Positions 26,357-35,426 of a stretch of 64,000 nt of DNA are shown one piece after another; positions within the stretch are counted from its first letter, which is position 1, and every line of letters begins with the position of its first letter. The notes below the pieces were generated by a model. The model was not told the origin of the DNA. It ran no database searches and was given only the letters and a program-made list of their open reading frames with translations. Both the position numbers and the translations under genes were made by a program. Location of the stretch: the NCBI RefSeq assembly GCF_004335085.1, contig NZ_RQRS01000013.1, forward strand, positions 82,838-146,837. Direction: 5' to 3'. The stretch comes from Pedobacter nototheniae (GTDB taxonomy: Bacteria; Bacteroidota; Bacteroidia; Sphingobacteriales; Sphingobacteriaceae).

Positions 26357-26388
26357 AAAGCCTTTGTTTAATTACAAAGGCTTTTTTT
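26357..26388 (+). terminator. Terminator of the PUR protein gene
   Basis: AAAGCCTTTGT pairs with ACAAAGGCTTT, followed by a T run. Confidence 0.85.
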
Positions 26389-26413
26389 GTGTCCTTTATT
26401 TAATATCACCTTT

Positions 26414-27328
26414 ATGAAAAAAATCATCCCTTTTCTATTGCTTTGTTCTTTCGGATACTTTTTATCTGCACAGGAAAAAACCGATCGAAAGTTGCAACAA
26501 AAATTAGATGAACTGGTTAAAGGCTTTAATGGCGAAGTGGGTATTTATGTTAAAAACCTAAAAACGGGTAAGGTTGCCAGTGTAAATGCTGATACTATTT
26601 TTCCGACGGCTAGTATGGTTAAAGTGCCCATTTCTTGTGGAATTTTTAATAAAATTGAAAAAGGTGAATTAGATTATCACGCAAGGTTAACTTATTGTGA
26701 TAGTTTATTATATGCGGGCGAAGATATTTTAGGATCATTTAAGGATGGTGAAAAGATAGAACTTGGAAAGGTTTTAATGTTAATGATTACCACAAGCGAC
26801 AATACGGCAAGCCTTTGGAGCCAATTAATGGCAGGAACCGGAACCGCTATTAATGAAGTGATGGCAAGCAATGGATTACAGTTTACACGGGTAAATTCTC
26901 GCACGCCAGGACGAAGGGAACATCAACAAAAATATGGCTGGGGACAAACTACACCCAGAGAAATGGCTACGCTATTAACCTTAATCAGAGATGGAAAAAT
27001 GATTAATTCTGCTGCTTCCGAACGTATTTACAGAAATTTAATCCGCATTTATTGGGATACTGAGGCTTTATCGCAAATTCCACCAACGGTACAGGTTGCT
27101 TCCAAATCTGGTGCGGTAGATGCTGCCCGATCAGAAGTTTTACTTGTAAATGCGCCACATGGTGATTACGTATTTTGTATCACTACAAAAAACCAAAAAG
27201 ATACCTCCTGGAATTATAGTAATGAGGGTTGGACGCTAATTAGAAACCTGAGTAAAACCTTGTGGAATTACTACGAGCCTAATTATAACTGGAAACAACC
27301 GGAAGGAATGCAAAAATATTTTAAATAG
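26414..27328 (+). CDS. Secreted class A beta-lactamase-like serine hydrolase
   Basis: 304 aa from ATG 26414 (MKKIIPFLLLCSFGYFLSAQ, a signal peptide). Serine-hydrolase motifs are FPTASMVKVPIS (SxxK, nucleophile serine), TTSDNTAS (SDN) and SKSGAVDAARSE (KSG in place of KTG). The combination matches beta-lactamase family class A; whether it hydrolyses beta-lactams or acts as a peptidase or esterase cannot be settled. The Glu166 loop was not identified with certainty. It converges on a membrane-protein gene with a 3-nt gap. Confidence 0.82.
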   Translation: MKKIIPFLLLCSFGYFLSAQEKTDRKLQQKLDELVKGFNGEVGIYVKNLKTGKVASVNADTIFPTASMVKVPISCGIFNKIEKGELDYHARLTYCDSLLYAGEDILGSFKDGEKIELGKVLMLMITTSDNTASLWSQLMAGTGTAINEVMASNGLQFTRVNSRTPGRREHQQKYGWGQTTPREMATLLTLIRDGKMINSAASERIYRNLIRIYWDTEALSQIPPTVQVASKSGAVDAARSEVLLVNAPHGDYVFCITTKNQKDTSWNYSNEGWTLIRNLSKTLWNYYEPNYNWKQPEGMQKYFK

Positions 27329-27331
27329 AAT

Positions 27332-27793
27332 TTAGCGCATTGCCATACTTGCTCCCGCTAAAAAGATAAGGCCAAAATAACCTACAATAATAACAATGGT
27401 CATAATACCCCAAAATTTAAAAAGCGATTTTAAGTTTAGCATGGCTGCATTTAAACTTTCCTGATCTCCGTATAATACACCTTGCTGGCCTCTTCCTGAG
27501 ATTCGGAACAACAACAAACTTGGGTAGAAATAAAATAGGCCCATTAAAAGATAAACAATTGTAACTATGGTGCTGCCGCTTTTTGCCAAGGGGCCTAATT
27601 GCGCTACCATCCCTGGATTACTCGCTAAAAAAGCACCGATACCAAATGAGCCAATAATTAAAAAAGCTGCGAATACAAAGCCTACAATAGATAAAAATTT
27701 TGCCCACTTCGTTAATTCGTAAATGTAACTGCGCATTTCTTCGCTTACTACTAACTTTATTTCTTGTGGCGCTTGCTGATCTAATTCTTCCAT
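27332..27793 (-). CDS. DUF5362-like membrane protein
   Basis: 153 aa with three or four hydrophobic segments (FLSIVGFVFAAFLIIGSFGIG, IVTIVYLLMGLFYFYPSLLL, FWGIMTIVIIVGYFGLIFLA). The FYFYPSLLLFRISGR stretch and a final short tail match the DUF5362 family as I remember it. Cytoplasmic N-terminus is acidic (MEELDQQAPQEIK). Function unknown. Convergent with the beta-lactamase-like gene. Confidence 0.6.
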   Translation of the reverse strand: MEELDQQAPQEIKLVVSEEMRSYIYELTKWAKFLSIVGFVFAAFLIIGSFGIGAFLASNPGMVAQLGPLAKSGSTIVTIVYLLMGLFYFYPSLLLFRISGRGQQGVLYGDQESLNAAMLNLKSLFKFWGIMTIVIIVGYFGLIFLAGASMAMR

Positions 27794-27875
27794 CTTTGTA
27801 TGTATTTTGGGTTAAACTTAGATAAAATATAGATTTGATGCAAATGGATAAGTTTTATTAAAGGTTTTAAAAGCT

Positions 27876-27883
27876 TATCTTTG
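27876..27883 (+). promoter_or_regulatory. Candidate -7 element of ychF
   Basis: TATCTTTG, a TAnnTTTG match, 76 nt before the ATG. The leader contains a repetitive stretch (AATCGTAAATCGTAAATC). Confidence 0.5.
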
Positions 27884-27959
27884 CCGACTTTTAGGGATAA
27901 ACCGAAGGTTTAAAACTAAAGTGAAAATCAAAATCGTAAATCGTAAATCAAAAATATAA

Positions 27960-29060
27960 ATGGCATTACAATGTGGTATAGTAGGTTTACCTAATGTTGG
28001 TAAATCAACTCTTTTTAATTGTTTATCTAACGCAAAAGCACAAGCTGCAAACTTTCCGTTTTGTACTATTGAGCCTAATATTGGCGTAATTACAGTGCCT
28101 GATGATAGGCTTACTAAACTTGCCGAACTTGTTAAGCCAAATAAAGTACAACCAAATACAATTGAAATTGTAGATATTGCTGGCTTGGTTAAGGGCGCAT
28201 CTAAAGGCGAAGGTTTAGGAAACCAGTTTTTAGGAAATATCCGTGCAACAAATGCCATTATTCATGTTTTACGTTGCTTTGATGATGGAAATGTAATTCA
28301 CGTTGATGGTTCTGTTGATCCGATTAGGGATCGCGAAATTATTGACACTGAATTACAACTTAAAGATTTGGATACTGTTGAAAAACGCATTCAAAAGGTA
28401 GAGAAAATGGCTAAAACTGGTGGTGATAAAGATGCAAAACGTACTTTTGAAATTTTAACAATCGTTAAAAAACACTTAGAAAGTGGTAAATCTATCCGTA
28501 CAGCGCCTTTGGAGCAAGATGATTTCGATTTTATTGAAGATTTGGGTTTATTAACTCAAAAACCAGTAATGTACGTTTGTAATGTGGATGAGGCTTCGGT
28601 AGTAAACGGTAATAAATATGTTGATTTAGTTAAGGCAAATGTTGCTGATGAAAAAGCTGAGGTTTTAGTTATCTCGGCAAAAATTGAATCTGAAATTGCT
28701 GAATTAGAAAGTTATGAAGAGCGCCAGGAGTTTTTAGCTGATTTAGGATTGACTGAATCTGGCGTAAACAAATTAATTCGTGCAGCATATAAATTATTAA
28801 ACCTTTACACTTACTTTACTGCAGGTGTACAAGAAGTAAGAGCATGGACAATTACAAAAGGTTTTACAGCTCCACAGGCTGCCGGTGTTATCCACACAGA
28901 TTTTGAAAAAGGGTTTATCCGTGCAGAAGTAATTAAATACAATGATTTTGTAACCTTAGGTTCTGAAAATGCTTGTAAAGATGCAGGTAAATTAGGCGTT
29001 GAAGGAAAAACTTACGTTGTTGAAGATGGTGATATTATGCACTTTAGATTTAACGTATAA
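27960..29060 (+). CDS. ychF: Redox-regulated ATPase YchF (Obg family)
   Basis: 366 aa. It begins MALQCGIVGLPNVGKSTLFN (P-loop), then VDIAGLVKGASKGEGLGNQF (Walker B/switch). A coiled-coil insertion follows, and the C-terminal TGS domain ends with FVTLGSENACKDAGK and FRFNV. YchF is a universally conserved ATPase linked to ribosome and stress functions. It is monocistronic with a strong terminator. Confidence 0.95.
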   Translation: MALQCGIVGLPNVGKSTLFNCLSNAKAQAANFPFCTIEPNIGVITVPDDRLTKLAELVKPNKVQPNTIEIVDIAGLVKGASKGEGLGNQFLGNIRATNAIIHVLRCFDDGNVIHVDGSVDPIRDREIIDTELQLKDLDTVEKRIQKVEKMAKTGGDKDAKRTFEILTIVKKHLESGKSIRTAPLEQDDFDFIEDLGLLTQKPVMYVCNVDEASVVNGNKYVDLVKANVADEKAEVLVISAKIESEIAELESYEERQEFLADLGLTESGVNKLIRAAYKLLNLYTYFTAGVQEVRAWTITKGFTAPQAAGVIHTDFEKGFIRAEVIKYNDFVTLGSENACKDAGKLGVEGKTYVVEDGDIMHFRFNV

Positions 29061-29076
29061 TAAATAATAACGAGCG

Positions 29077-29106
29077 AAAAGCTGCCCCAAAAAGGCAGCT
29101 TTTTTT
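29077..29106 (+). terminator. ychF terminator
   Basis: AAAAGCTGCC and GGCAGCTTTT around CCAAAAA, followed by T's. Confidence 0.9.
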
Positions 29107-29188
29107 GTTTATGTACGGTACCAAGCTCAACATTAGCCATTTAAAGTATTAGATTATAATTAAGGTTACCATTTCTGGACTAATAAAT

Positions 29189-29806
29189 TTATACCTCCAA
29201 GCCAAATTCCGCAAGCCTAAGCTTAGTACTTTCGTAATCTGTATGGCAAATTCCGGTTAACCCTAATCCCTCAGCAATTTGCACAAACAGCATTCTGTCA
29301 TCTATATAAATACTGGTTTCTACATCGCTTTGCGAAATATCTATTGCAACTTTAAAAATATCTGCATCGGGTTTTCTAAAATGAACAAAGCTTGAAGAAA
29401 TAAAGAAATCGATAAATTGGTTTAGCTTAAATGTATTAATTCTATACTGATTAAGCTCCCGACCTTCGTTACTAATTACAGCAACTTTTAAATTATATTT
29501 CTTTTTTAAATCACAAATGAGCTGAATCATATCATTATACGGCAATGATTTTTTGAACATAAAATCCTTAAAATCATCGGGTGTAAAATCACGATCCTCG
29601 TAAAAAACAAGGCGTTCTAAGTATTCATCCAGCGTAATTTTACCAACCTCGTACGTATCAAATGTAAGGTGGTGGCGCTCTTCTACTTCTGCAGAATCTA
29701 ATTTAAATAAGATTGCCGCTTCGGATCTGGCTTGTCTATCCCATCCGTTTGTTAGTAAAACACCTCCAATATCTGTAAAGAGTGTTGTTATTTTATTTTT
29801 TTTCAT
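29189..29806 (-). CDS. HAD-family hydrolase
   Basis: 205 aa. The nucleophile block is LFTDIGGVLLTNG, where the usual second aspartate is glycine; motif II is VAVISNEGRE, motif III Lys in HFRKPDADIFKVA and motif IV SIYIDDRMLFV. The YihX-like subgroup has this DxG pattern. Likely a phosphatase with unknown substrate. It lies 28 nt behind the class I aldolase gene on the same strand, so co-transcription is likely. Confidence 0.82.
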   Translation of the reverse strand: MKKNKITTLFTDIGGVLLTNGWDRQARSEAAILFKLDSAEVEERHHLTFDTYEVGKITLDEYLERLVFYEDRDFTPDDFKDFMFKKSLPYNDMIQLICDLKKKYNLKVAVISNEGRELNQYRINTFKLNQFIDFFISSSFVHFRKPDADIFKVAIDISQSDVETSIYIDDRMLFVQIAEGLGLTGICHTDYESTKLRLAEFGLEV

Positions 29807-29834
29807 TGATTAAATCTTATTAAGACCTTTAAAA

Positions 29835-30914
29835 CTAGGCCACAGTAATTTTGTTTTCTAAATATACATCCTGAATGGCGTGGAGTAATTTTACGCCTTC
29901 ATTCATTGATTTTTGAAAGGCTTTACGTCCAGAAATAACACCTGTTCCTCCTGCCCTTTTATTAATTACTGCAGTACATACGGCATCCATTAAATCTTCT
30001 TCTTCCTTACCAGATGAGGCGCCTCCAGAATTAATTAGTCCGGCCCTGCCCATATAACAATTTACAACCTGGTAACGGCACAAATCAATTGGATGATCTG
30101 AGCTCAATTCTGTATACATCCGTTCATCAAATTTACCGTACGTAACTCCATTCGCATTTAAAGCTTTATAGCCCCCATTATTTCCAGGAAGCTTTTGCTT
30201 AATAATATCTGCCTGAATAGTTACGCCAAGATGGTTTGCTTGTGCTGTTAAATCTGCCGAAACATGGTAATCAATGCCGTCTTTTTTAAAGCTATTATTT
30301 CTTAAATAACACCATAAAACGGTAACTAATCCTAATTTATGTGCTTCTTCAAATGCTTTTGCAACCTCTATAATCTGTCTATCACTATCATCAGATCCAA
30401 AATAAATGGTTGCACCAACGGCTGTAGCACCTAAATTCCAGGCATCTTGCACGGAGCCAAACATTATTTGACTAAATTTATTTGGATAGGTTAATAGCTC
30501 ATTATGGTTTAATTTAACCAAGAAAGGAATTTTGTGTGCATATTTTCTGGATACGGCGCCCAAAACCCCAAAAGTGGTTGCAACTGCATTACAACCGCCC
30601 TCTATGGCAAGTTTTACAATATTTTCCGGATCAAAGTAAATAGGGTTTGCTGCAAATGATGCACCTGCACTGTGCTCAATGCCTTGATCTACCGGGAGAA
30701 TGGAAACATAACCGGTTCTGGCTAAACGCCCAGAATTAAATATAGATTGGTAATTTTTTAAAACCTGCGGATTGCGATTTGAGATTGAAACTACATCATC
30801 AATAAAAGTTGGTGATGGTAAATGCAAAAGATCTCGTGATACAGTATTACAAGTGTGCGTTAGTAGATTTTCATTTTCTTTGCCCAACAAGGCACTTATT
30901 TGTTTGTAGTCCAT
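29835..30914 (-). CDS. fbaB: Class I fructose-bisphosphate aldolase (archaeal/DhnA type)
   Basis: 359 aa Schiff-base aldolase. Markers are [52 protein letters not shown] and the active-site region [18 protein letters not shown]. It splits fructose-1,6-bisphosphate without metal. A class II enzyme starts at the left edge of the window, so the organism has both types. It is paired with the HAD-family gene downstream. Confidence 0.88.
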   Translation of the reverse strand: MDYKQISALLGKENENLLTHTCNTVSRDLLHLPSPTFIDDVVSISNRNPQVLKNYQSIFNSGRLARTGYVSILPVDQGIEHSAGASFAANPIYFDPENIVKLAIEGGCNAVATTFGVLGAVSRKYAHKIPFLVKLNHNELLTYPNKFSQIMFGSVQDAWNLGATAVGATIYFGSDDSDRQIIEVAKAFEEAHKLGLVTVLWCYLRNNSFKKDGIDYHVSADLTAQANHLGVTIQADIIKQKLPGNNGGYKALNANGVTYGKFDERMYTELSSDHPIDLCRYQVVNCYMGRAGLINSGGASSGKEEEDLMDAVCTAVINKRAGGTGVISGRKAFQKSMNEGVKLLHAIQDVYLENKITVA

Positions 30915-31080
30915 AGCGTAATCGAGTTTATTTTTTAGTTTAAACTCATCAACAAGCTAGGCATAAATTTGGAGAAATAATGTCATCGTTATTAAATATT
31001 TGATGACTTTATTTGCTAAGAAACCACTGAATGCTTTTCAGTATTGAAATAAATTTAAGGTATTTAAAATTTCAAAAACC

Positions 31081-32457
31081 TTAAAGAAGCACGCCTTTTA
31101 AAATTAATACTGCAACGCTAAAATAAATCACAATTCCGGTAACATCAACCATGGTTGCTACAAATGGGGCTGATGATGTGGCTGGGTCGAGTTTAAGTTT
31201 TTTCATGATAATAGGCATCATTGAACCAATTAAACTGCCCCAGAGTACAATTCCAATTAATGTAAAGAAAATGGTTGTAGCTATTAAAAACCAATGCTGA
31301 CCATAATCATATAAATGAAGTTTTTGCCACGAAATGATGCGTACAAACCCAATACTACCTAAAATAATCCCTAACAAAGCACCTGAAACTAACTCACGAC
31401 GCATAACACGCCACCAACCAGAAATTGTAACTTCGCCAAGAGCCATAGCTTGTATAATTAGTGTAGAGGCTTGAGAACCACTGTTACCTCCACTACTCAT
31501 AATTAAAGGAATAAAGAGTGATAACACAACCGCTTTTTCTAGTTCAACTTCAAAATGCTGCATGGCAGTTGCTGTAAGCATTTCGCCTAAAAAGAGTACC
31601 ACTAGCCAACCTGCACGTTTTTTAACTAGCTTTAAAATTGGAATATCAAGGTATGGCTCGTCCAAAGCCTCAGTACCACCAATTTTATGCATATCCTCGG
31701 TATATTCTTCGTTAGCGATCCATAAAATATCATCAACAGTAACAATACCAAGTAAAATATTATTTTCATCAACCACGGGCAAGGCCACTCGGTTGTTCAT
31801 TCTAAAGATATTAATAGCATCCTCCTGTGGGTCGTTTGCTTTTAAAGCGATAAAACGTTTATCGGTTAGTTCGCCAATAATTGCTTCCGGATCTGCCAAT
31901 AAAACCTCACGAATCCTAATATCATCAAGCAAAACACCTTCCTTATCGATTACGTAAACAACATCAATGGTTTCAGAATTTTTACCATAACGCCTAATGT
32001 GCGATAAAACCCTGGAAACAGACCATTCTGGTTTAACGGCGATATAATCTGGTGTCATTAAGCGACCAATACTGTCCTCTTTATAACCTAAAAGTGCTAG
32101 TGATTCTTTACGTTCTTCTGGTGGTAAAAGAGTAATCATTTTTTTTACCACATCACCTTTAAGCTCACTAAATAATGCTGTACGATCATCTGGCGGAAGA
32201 TCCTTTATAATTTGATTAAGCTTATTGCCTGAAAGTTTTTTAATAATTCTTTCCTGTGTAGGGAAATCAAGAATACGAAAAACATTAACCGCACGGTTTA
32301 AAGAAATGGTTTCAATAAATTTAGCGGCATATTGTGGTAGCTCATCGATTAGTTGTTCAACATCTGATATGTTTAACTGGTCGAGATATTGCTTTAAGCT
32401 CTTATCGTTCTCTTTTTCAAGTAGTTCTCTAATCTCATCTACAACCAATTCTTCCAT
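31081..32457 (-). CDS. mgtE: Magnesium transporter MgtE
   Basis: 458 aa. A helical N domain (about 20-130, EEELVVDEIRELLEKEN onward), two CBS domains (about 135-255) and a five-helix membrane domain with SSGGNSGSQASTLIIQA and DPATSSAPFVATMVDVTGI. MgtE is a Mg2+-gated channel for Mg2+ uptake. The C-terminal PFVATMVDVTG motif forms the pore. It is upstream of nothing else on its strand; about 170 bp separate it from the aldolase gene. Confidence 0.93.
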   Translation of the reverse strand: MEELVVDEIRELLEKENDKSLKQYLDQLNISDVEQLIDELPQYAAKFIETISLNRAVNVFRILDFPTQERIIKKLSGNKLNQIIKDLPPDDRTALFSELKGDVVKKMITLLPPEERKESLALLGYKEDSIGRLMTPDYIAVKPEWSVSRVLSHIRRYGKNSETIDVVYVIDKEGVLLDDIRIREVLLADPEAIIGELTDKRFIALKANDPQEDAINIFRMNNRVALPVVDENNILLGIVTVDDILWIANEEYTEDMHKIGGTEALDEPYLDIPILKLVKKRAGWLVVLFLGEMLTATAMQHFEVELEKAVVLSLFIPLIMSSGGNSGSQASTLIIQAMALGEVTISGWWRVMRRELVSGALLGIILGSIGFVRIISWQKLHLYDYGQHWFLIATTIFFTLIGIVLWGSLIGSMMPIIMKKLKLDPATSSAPFVATMVDVTGIVIYFSVAVLILKGVLL

Positions 32458-32654
32458 AACAAAAAACTAAAATGATTACATGCTTAAACCTTTATTTAAC
32501 GGTTTGCAAATGTGCGTTTTTATTTTTAAAAAAGCCAACATAATGCGCAATCAAACATTAAATTAACGTTATGGTAAAGCATTTTTTATACCAAAAGATT
32601 TTAAGAGGTTATAAATAATTAGAAAGCCATTTCAATATTTTGAAATGGCTTTTG

Positions 32655-32726
32655 TGCTCCCGACGAGATTCGAACTCATATCGATGGTACCGGAAACCAT
32701 AATTCTATCCATTGAACTACGGGAGC
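32655..32726 (-). tRNA. tRNA-Arg (anticodon CCG)
   Basis: The minus strand reads as a cloverleaf: acceptor GCTCCCG / CGGGAGC with discriminator A, D-arm AGTTCAATGGATAGAA, anticodon loop TTCCGGT between ATGGT and ACCAT, and T-arm GAGTTCGAATCTC. The 3' CCA is not encoded (CAA follows the discriminator base). Confidence 0.93.
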
Positions 32727-32949
32727 GGTTATATTAGCCTGCAAAAATAGAAGAAAAACCTTTATAAAGCACATTAATTATCACGTTTTTTTCAGCTTTA
32801 AATCCTAATAGAATATAATAGCCAATTAGATAAATTTTATGAACTTTAATTAAGTTTAAAGGATGTGCTGTTTAAAAATTAACCAACTGATCTACAATTA
32901 CATTAACGAATGTGCAACAGGTTTAATAAAAAGTTAATATCAGAGTATT

Positions 32950-32957
32950 TACCTTTG
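32950..32957 (+). promoter_or_regulatory. -7 element overlapping the start region of the 65-aa gene
   Basis: TACCTTTG, a TAnnTTTG match, ends 4 nt before the ATG at 32962, so the transcript is predicted to be leaderless. Confidence 0.55.
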
Positions 32958-32961
32958 TGAT

Positions 32962-33159
32962 ATGACACAAAGTAACATCCAAAAATTATTAAGCAATAAA
33001 ATTGAAGCCCTGCATACTGAACTGGAAAATGCACAATCAGAACTTAAAAAATGGCAGGAAATATCAGCAGATTATGATGCTAACCCTGGAAAATTTGATT
33101 TACTGGCTACATTATTAGTTACAGAACAAACAGAAACCAAAAAAAGCAGAAAGAAATAA
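32962..33159 (+). CDS. Small coiled-coil protein of unknown function
   Basis: 65 aa, MTQSNIQKLLSNKIEALH, then a heptad-like helical run (ELENAQSELKKWQEIS) and a lysine-rich tail (TETKKSRKK). No signal peptide. No family recognised. Support for a real gene comes from its own promoter element directly before the ATG and a strong terminator 38 nt after the stop. It converges on the H1-like gene. Confidence 0.6.
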   Translation: MTQSNIQKLLSNKIEALHTELENAQSELKKWQEISADYDANPGKFDLLATLLVTEQTETKKSRKK

Positions 33160-33196
33160 TCGAAGAAATTATTTCTTTTCCAAAATAGCATTCAAA

Positions 33197-33230
33197 ACAA
33201 AGCCCCGACCAAAATGGACGGGGCTTTGTT
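33197..33230. terminator. Bidirectional terminator between the 65-aa and H1-like genes
   Basis: AACAAAGCCCCG pairs with CGGGGCTTTGTT around a short loop; A/T tracts on both sides serve both directions. Confidence 0.85.
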
Positions 33231-33252
33231 ATTTCCCAAAACGCTATAAAAA

Positions 33253-33432
33253 TTATTTTGCGCTGTTTTTCTTTTCAGTTACTTCAGCTCTGATTTCTTG
33301 AGCTAAAACTTTTAAATCTTGCATTGCTTTACGTACACGAGTACCAGCAGCTGCATTTCCACCATCATAAAATTTAGTTGCATCAGCTTCTACCGCAGAA
33401 ACTAAATCTTTAACTTTTTGAAATTTGTCCAT
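33253..33432 (-). CDS. Histone H1-like (Hc1-type) small basic protein
   Basis: 59 aa, MDKFQKVKDLVSAVEADATK, then KFYDGGNAAAGTRVRKAMQDL and a lysine-containing tail ending KKNSAK. This is the short Bacteroidota/Chlamydiae H1-like protein expected to bind DNA and compact the nucleoid. The conserved NAAAGTRVRKAMQ stretch makes the call firm. It has its own transcription unit, convergent with the 65-aa gene. Confidence 0.82.
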   Translation of the reverse strand: MDKFQKVKDLVSAVEADATKFYDGGNAAAGTRVRKAMQDLKVLAQEIRAEVTEKKNSAK

Positions 33433-33618
33433 TTTATTTATTTTAAATTTTTAAATTGATTCATTCTTCATTACAAAAAACGAGCCGCGAAATTAATAAA
33501 TGTAATTAAACCCGCAAACCTTATCCAAATATAGAATACTATTTTGTTATGCCCGCCATGTTGTAGAAACAAAATCGCTACAAAAGTGCTTTATTAACGA
33601 CTTTAGGCATAAAAAAGC

Positions 33619-34395
33619 TTAAGAATTGGATATTTCGATCCAAACTGGACCATGATCACTTGTTTTTTCCCAGCCACGTACTTGTTTATCAACACCTGCT
33701 GCCACAAGGCGATTACTTAATTTCGGGCTTAACAAGAAATGATCTATACGCAAGCCTGCATCCCTACCGTAGGCATTCCTGAAGTAATCCCAAAAGGTAT
33801 AAATTGTTTCTGTAGGATAAATTTTCCTTAGCGCATCCGTCCAACCCTGCCCTAATAAAGCATGGAAAGATTCTCGTACTTCTGGCCTAAACAAAGCATC
33901 TTCTACCCAACGTTCGGGTTTATAAACGTCCTTTTCTGTAGGAATTACATTATAATCTCCAGCCAAAACAACGGGTAAATCTCTTTCTAAAAGTGATGCT
34001 GCATGAGTTTTTAACCTTTCAAGCCAGCCCATTTTATAATCTAATTTTGGTCCGGGAGCGGGATTTCCATTAGGTAAATACAAACAGCCGATGACAACCC
34101 CATTAACCATTGCTTCAATATAACGGCTGTGCAGATCTTCATCATCACCTGGAAGCCCTCTTCTTAATTCCTTAATTTCAGCATTTTTCGCCAAAATTGC
34201 TACACCATTCCAACTTTTTTGTCCATGCCAAATGGCATTATATCCAGCATCTTTTATCGCCTGTTCAGGAAATTTTTCTTGTGGTGCTTTTAACTCTTGT
34301 AAGCAAACAACATCCGGACTTGTTTCTTCAAGCCAGCGCAACAGAACTGGCAATCTTCCATTTACGCCATTAACATTATAGGTTGCTATTTTCAT
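33619..34395 (-). CDS. xth: Exodeoxyribonuclease III
   Basis: 258 aa, metal-dependent AP endonuclease/3'-5' exonuclease for base-excision repair. Motifs are TYNVNGVNGR, CLQELKAPQ (metal Glu), GDYNVIPTEKDVY and the final KTSDHGPVW with catalytic aspartate and histidine. Length is usual for the family. The gene is divergent from the GntR operon with about 370 bp between. Confidence 0.92.
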   Translation of the reverse strand: MKIATYNVNGVNGRLPVLLRWLEETSPDVVCLQELKAPQEKFPEQAIKDAGYNAIWHGQKSWNGVAILAKNAEIKELRRGLPGDDEDLHSRYIEAMVNGVVIGCLYLPNGNPAPGPKLDYKMGWLERLKTHAASLLERDLPVVLAGDYNVIPTEKDVYKPERWVEDALFRPEVRESFHALLGQGWTDALRKIYPTETIYTFWDYFRNAYGRDAGLRIDHFLLSPKLSNRLVAAGVDKQVRGWEKTSDHGPVWIEISNS

Positions 34396-34605
34396 CGATA
34401 AATAATTTATTAAGATAAAGCTAAGTTTTTAAATGCTCATTTTACACTAAAAGAATGCTTAATTAGATCGTTAAACGATTATTTTAGGATAAGCAAATTT
34501 AAATCAGCAATATAAATTTCTAGTTTCTAACTGTATTTTCTGAATATTCATAAAATCTTCATATAGTTTGTTCAGTTTTGTCTCCTGATAGCGTTAATTT
34601 AGATT

Positions 34606-34640
34606 GGGGACGGGGCATAATAGCTTCGTTCCCTTTTTTT
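34606..34640 (+). terminator. Orphan intrinsic terminator, possible end of a small RNA or leader attenuator
   Basis: GGGGACGGGGC pairs with GCTTCGTTCCC (11 bp with G-U pairs, loop ATAATA) and is followed by seven T. No coding sequence precedes it on this strand; xth is divergent. It lies 125 bp before the GntR ATG. Confidence 0.6.
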
Positions 34641-34711
34641 ATGCCTTAAATTTATTCCATCTGTTTTTATTCGAAACACACAATTATAATCAGACGTAAT
34701 CATGACACAAC

Positions 34712-34747
34712 AAACATCTGATGTTTATATTAAACATCGTATGTTTG
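34712..34747 (+). promoter_or_regulatory. Two palindromic operator-like boxes over the GntR promoter
   Basis: Box 1 AAACATCTGATGTTT at 34712-34726 and box 2 AAACATCGTATGTTT at 34732-34746 share arms AAACAT/ATGTTT, with centres 20 bp apart (about two helical turns). The right arm of box 2 forms part of the -7 element TATGTTTG (34740-34747). Binding here would block transcription, so the GntR protein probably represses its own operon. Confidence 0.72.
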
Positions 34748-34765
34748 TGCCGTAATTTTAAAATC

Positions 34766-35416
34766 ATGAGCACCTCAGAAAAACTTTTTGAACGAGTAAC
34801 CAGGCAAATCAGGGAAGACATTAAGGAAGGAAAATTTCCGATGGGAGAAAAAATTCCAGCTGAACCTGAGTTAATGCTTTTATATAAGGTAGGTCGTTCT
34901 ACTATTAGAGAAGCCATTAAAACACTATCTATATCGGGTATTTTAAAGGTACAACAAGGCTTTGGTACGGTTGTAAACCCAAATCTTATTGAGCCTATTG
35001 AACAGAAATTGCAGCGTGCAGAGTTTAAAGAAATAAATGCGGTTAGATCATTACTTGAAATAGAAATATTAAAGCTAGCGATAGAAAATCGTAAACAAAA
35101 AGATTTAGACTTGATGGTTGAAAGTTTATCAAAAAGAAAAAAAGCCATTGAAAACGAGCAACGCGAAGAGTGTGTAAATGCTGATATTGAGTTTCACATG
35201 ACTATTGCACATGCATCTGCCAATAGCGTACTTGCCGATTTATACCAAAGTTTTACTTCCATTATCCGCGATTTCTTTTCAAAAAGAGAACCAAAAGGCA
35301 TAAGCCATTTTGCAATGAGCCATTATTTGCATGAACAACTTTACGTTGCCATTAAGGATAAAAACTCAAAGCTTGCGCTTGAAACCCTATCTACAATTCT
35401 GAATAATAATCATTAA
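34766..35416 (+). CDS. GntR-family regulator (FadR subgroup)
   Basis: 216 aa from ATG 34766 (MSTSEKLFERVTRQI). A winged helix-turn-helix (PMGEKIPAEPELMLLYKVGR, then STIREAIKTLSISGIL) is followed by an FCD effector domain (AVRSLLEIEILKLAIENR, NADIEFHMTIAHASANSVL). FadR-subgroup regulators sense organic acids. An earlier in-frame ATG lies inside the operator boxes and is rejected. It is 10 nt upstream of a TauE/SafE permease and likely regulates it. Confidence 0.87.
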   Translation: MSTSEKLFERVTRQIREDIKEGKFPMGEKIPAEPELMLLYKVGRSTIREAIKTLSISGILKVQQGFGTVVNPNLIEPIEQKLQRAEFKEINAVRSLLEIEILKLAIENRKQKDLDLMVESLSKRKKAIENEQREECVNADIEFHMTIAHASANSVLADLYQSFTSIIRDFFSKREPKGISHFAMSHYLHEQLYVAIKDKNSKLALETLSTILNNNH

Positions 35417-35426
35417 AAACAATAAT

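Noticed and set aside
27875..28258. 127-aa minus-strand frame over the start of ychF
   Set aside because: Antisense to ychF; no domain.
34396..34605. Riboswitch upstream of the GntR operon
   Set aside because: Only the final hairpin and T run are convincing; no known aptamer core was recognised.
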